This document shows positions 16,764-18,382 of a stretch of 18,382 nucleotides of DNA, piece after piece (within the stretch, counting starts at the first letter, position 1; every line of letters begins with the position of its first letter). Origin of the DNA: Scleroderma bovista (taxonomy: Eukaryota > Basidiomycota > Agaricomycetes > Boletales > Sclerodermataceae); contig JAYMGJ010000697.1 of assembly GCA_037178675.1 (NCBI GenBank), positions 1 through 18,382 of the forward strand, in the 5' to 3' direction. The position numbers were made by a program, and so were the translations under genes. The notes under the pieces were generated by a model, which did not search any database, was not told where the DNA came from, and saw only the letters and a program-made list of their open reading frames with translations.

Positions 16764-17279
16764 TGTTGCTTAATTTAACCTTAATTTGACTTAATTACTT
16801 GAAATTTCCCCACTAAGACCAAATAAGATATTAAGTCACTTGCTTAACTTGCTTGGTGGCTTGATTAACTTATGATCAGCTTACAACTGCTGCCAAGTTG
16901 ACCAAGCATTCAAGCATGCATAGTAGGTAGCCGCCAAGTTGACCAAGTATTCAAGTGTGCATAAGAGGTAGCCACCAAGTTGATCAAGCATTCAAGCATG
17001 TGTAGTGGGAATCACGTCAATGTATTAAAACGGCATACTACTAGGCGGACAGCAGTGTGTATGGCAATAGAACGGGTTACATGGCAGTAAAAAAGCAAGC
17101 TACCGCCACAAAAATCAGCAAATAACAAATGCAGGGGAGACAATGAATTCGAGGAGACCGAAGAGGGGAGGAAACAGTGCATTGAAAGGTGCAAGAAAGC
17201 GGCAGTTTGACAGTGTAATTGAAGGGCTGAAATGAGGTGTCAGTAGGTGGGACAACGTGAGTGAGTGACAGCACACCAA
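16764..17279. other. AT-rich intergenic DNA and probable 3' UTR of the minus-strand gene
   Basis: 16764-16891 is AT-rich with repeated TTAATT and CTTGCTTAACTTGCTTGG motifs. A minisatellite follows (16892-17010). From about 17015 to 17279 there are no genes; on the minus strand this lies just after the stop codon at 17280 and is probably its 3' UTR. Confidence 0.5.
16892..17010. repeat. 41-bp minisatellite, about 2.9 copies
   Basis: Units at 16892-16932, 16933-16973 and 16974 to about 17010 share CCAAGTTGA, CAAGCATTCAAG-like and GTAG-type blocks, with several substitutions between units. Confidence 0.85.
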
Positions 17280-18381
17280 TTAGCAAAATCCGTGCAGATA
17301 CTGGAACTTGTCATTTTCACTCGCAGACCCACTGCTTCTGGTAGACTTCCCTTTCCCCTTCGCACCGCTCTTGACGTAGTACTGTGCCTTGTCGACAATC
17401 TTCATGAAGTTTGCATCCGAAAGTGACATGATTGGCTCCAGAAGTCTTCTCGTCGTCTCACCCCACGTCTGGACATTGAAGCCGAATGATTTGCCGTCAG
17501 GAATAATGGCCTCCCAAGTCGTACCAGTATCGGTTTTCAAGATGACTGCACGTCTCTGTGGCTTTGCTCCAATCTCGATTTGTTTGAGTTGAAGGTTTCC
17601 ATGCGCAGTGAGAGTCAGTGCCCGACAAACCTGACAACAGACGAAAATCAATCCAGTGAAGGCAACAATAATATCATATAGAACACAAAGACTCACAGCA
17701 GTAGCAGCAAGAGCAAGCGCGACATGTGCAGTGATTGCCTCACTAGCTAACTTTGAAATTGGAACTTGGCCAGCTACAAAATTGAAATGCATTGCAAACA
17801 CTTGTAGTACGAATGGAGATCGCCAAATACCTGTCCATGCCTACCAAAGTTTTAGGCCAAGAATTGACAGTATTTTAAACTTACCTTGTAATCAGCGTCT
17901 TCATTTTCACTGAATAAGTAACGGTTCCAGTCGAGCATGGTTGTCGCGAAGTCTTCTTGCTGTTCAATATCATGAAAGTCAGTATCTTGTATAAAAAATG
18001 TTGTGATAATCATGATGGCTGTCGCAGCAAAGCCGCTGCGCCATTCATTCAAGTGCTGCTTTGCCTGAGGTTGCACTGATCAAAAATCATCAGTAACACA
18101 ACTAGGATCCCAGTCTTGAAACATCTTACCACATAAAAGACCGCACCCTTAAGAGTAATATGATGCACTACTTGGTTGCGGTAAACCTCGTCCCAGATTG
18201 CTTGCATTGCGTCGCGAAGATCTCCCACCTCAATAGTCCACGGGTCAACATTCCCCCCACACCAATGTGCGACTGAAGGAATGAAAACACCACGCCACCT
18301 GTTTCCATCTTGACACCCAGGTGGAAGATCGCGATTAGTGAACTTGCTGCCAGTGCCGGTCCTTTGTTGGTTGGGAAGTTC
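17280..18381 (-). CDS. Host-type hypothetical protein, four 3' exons, 5' end outside the window
   Basis: Exons on the minus strand: 18381-18130, 18064-17885, 17840-17697 and 17630-17280 (84, 60, 48 and 117 codons including the stop). Introns of 65, 44 and 66 nt have GTAAGA/GTAAGT/GTGAGT donors and CAG/TAG/CAG acceptors, all phase 0. The 308 visible residues start in KFTNRDLPPGCQDGNRW, followed by FIPSVAHWCGG, a DLRDAMQAIWDEVYR helix, EWRSGFAATAI, and a C-terminal Lys/Ser/Gly-rich tail. From memory this resembles a large, repetitive family of uncharacterised agaricomycete proteins; I cannot assign a function. No stop or frameshift is seen, so it may be functional. Confidence 0.75.
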
Positions 18382-18382
18382 C

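Noticed and set aside
1..18382. CRISPR arrays, tRNA or rRNA genes, bacterial operons
   Set aside because: No regularly spaced identical repeats, no cloverleaf or rRNA core motifs seen, and introns with chromodomain pol show the DNA is fungal.

Overview
This window is TE-dense, probably heterochromatic DNA from a basidiomycete fungus, most likely an agaricomycete. The reasons are short phase-0 spliceosomal introns (44-66 nt, GT...AG, CTGAC/CTGAT-type branch sites), a chromodomain Ty3/gypsy retrotransposon, and a host-type multi-exon gene at the right edge. Nothing bacterial, phage-like or CRISPR-like is present.

The centrepiece is a nearly complete 7,777-bp Ty3/gypsy chromovirus at 985-8761. 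It has two 625-bp LTRs, a perfect 5-bp target duplication (TCATT), a Tf1/sushi-type self-priming site, an intact gag with a CCHC knuckle, a canonical -1 frameshift signal, and a pol in the order protease-RT-RNase H-integrase-chromodomain. Pol is dead: it carries four TGA stops (each explained by CGA to TGA), one 1-nt deletion, an internal deletion between integrase and chromodomain, and a 550-bp hAT-like MITE inside the chromodomain. Between pol and the 3' LTR, on the opposite strand, lies a separate spliced gene with its own TATA box. It encodes a coiled-coil / six-cysteine (Zn2Cys6-like) / acidic-tail protein.

The retrotransposon sits in a proline-rich, PH-like-domain gene fragment (761-984 joined to 8762-9820). 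That fragment is itself cargo of about 1.77 kb inside an older repeat (copy C, minus strand: arms 179-760 and 10315-10358). Two further copies of the same repeat lie in plus orientation: copy A (11005 to about 13077, diverged) and copy B (14928 to about 16763, close to C). Neither carries the cargo. A and B start with the same palindrome, have CCAAT and TGACTCA boxes upstream of a TATA box and hairpin, and share a 141-codon open frame with no indels and strong third-position bias (34/14/13). This looks like an undescribed protein-coding ORF in a repeat family.

Two orphan LTR-like blocks (10359-10997 and 13405-14288, both read on the minus strand) and a Gag-like scrap (about 14698-14927) fill the gaps. 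To the right are AT-rich DNA with a 41-bp minisatellite (16892-17010) and the 3' four exons of a host-type gene on the minus strand (17280-18381, running off the window).

Nesting order, oldest first: repeats A/B/C; gene capture in C; gypsy insertion into the cargo; MITE insertion into the gypsy pol.
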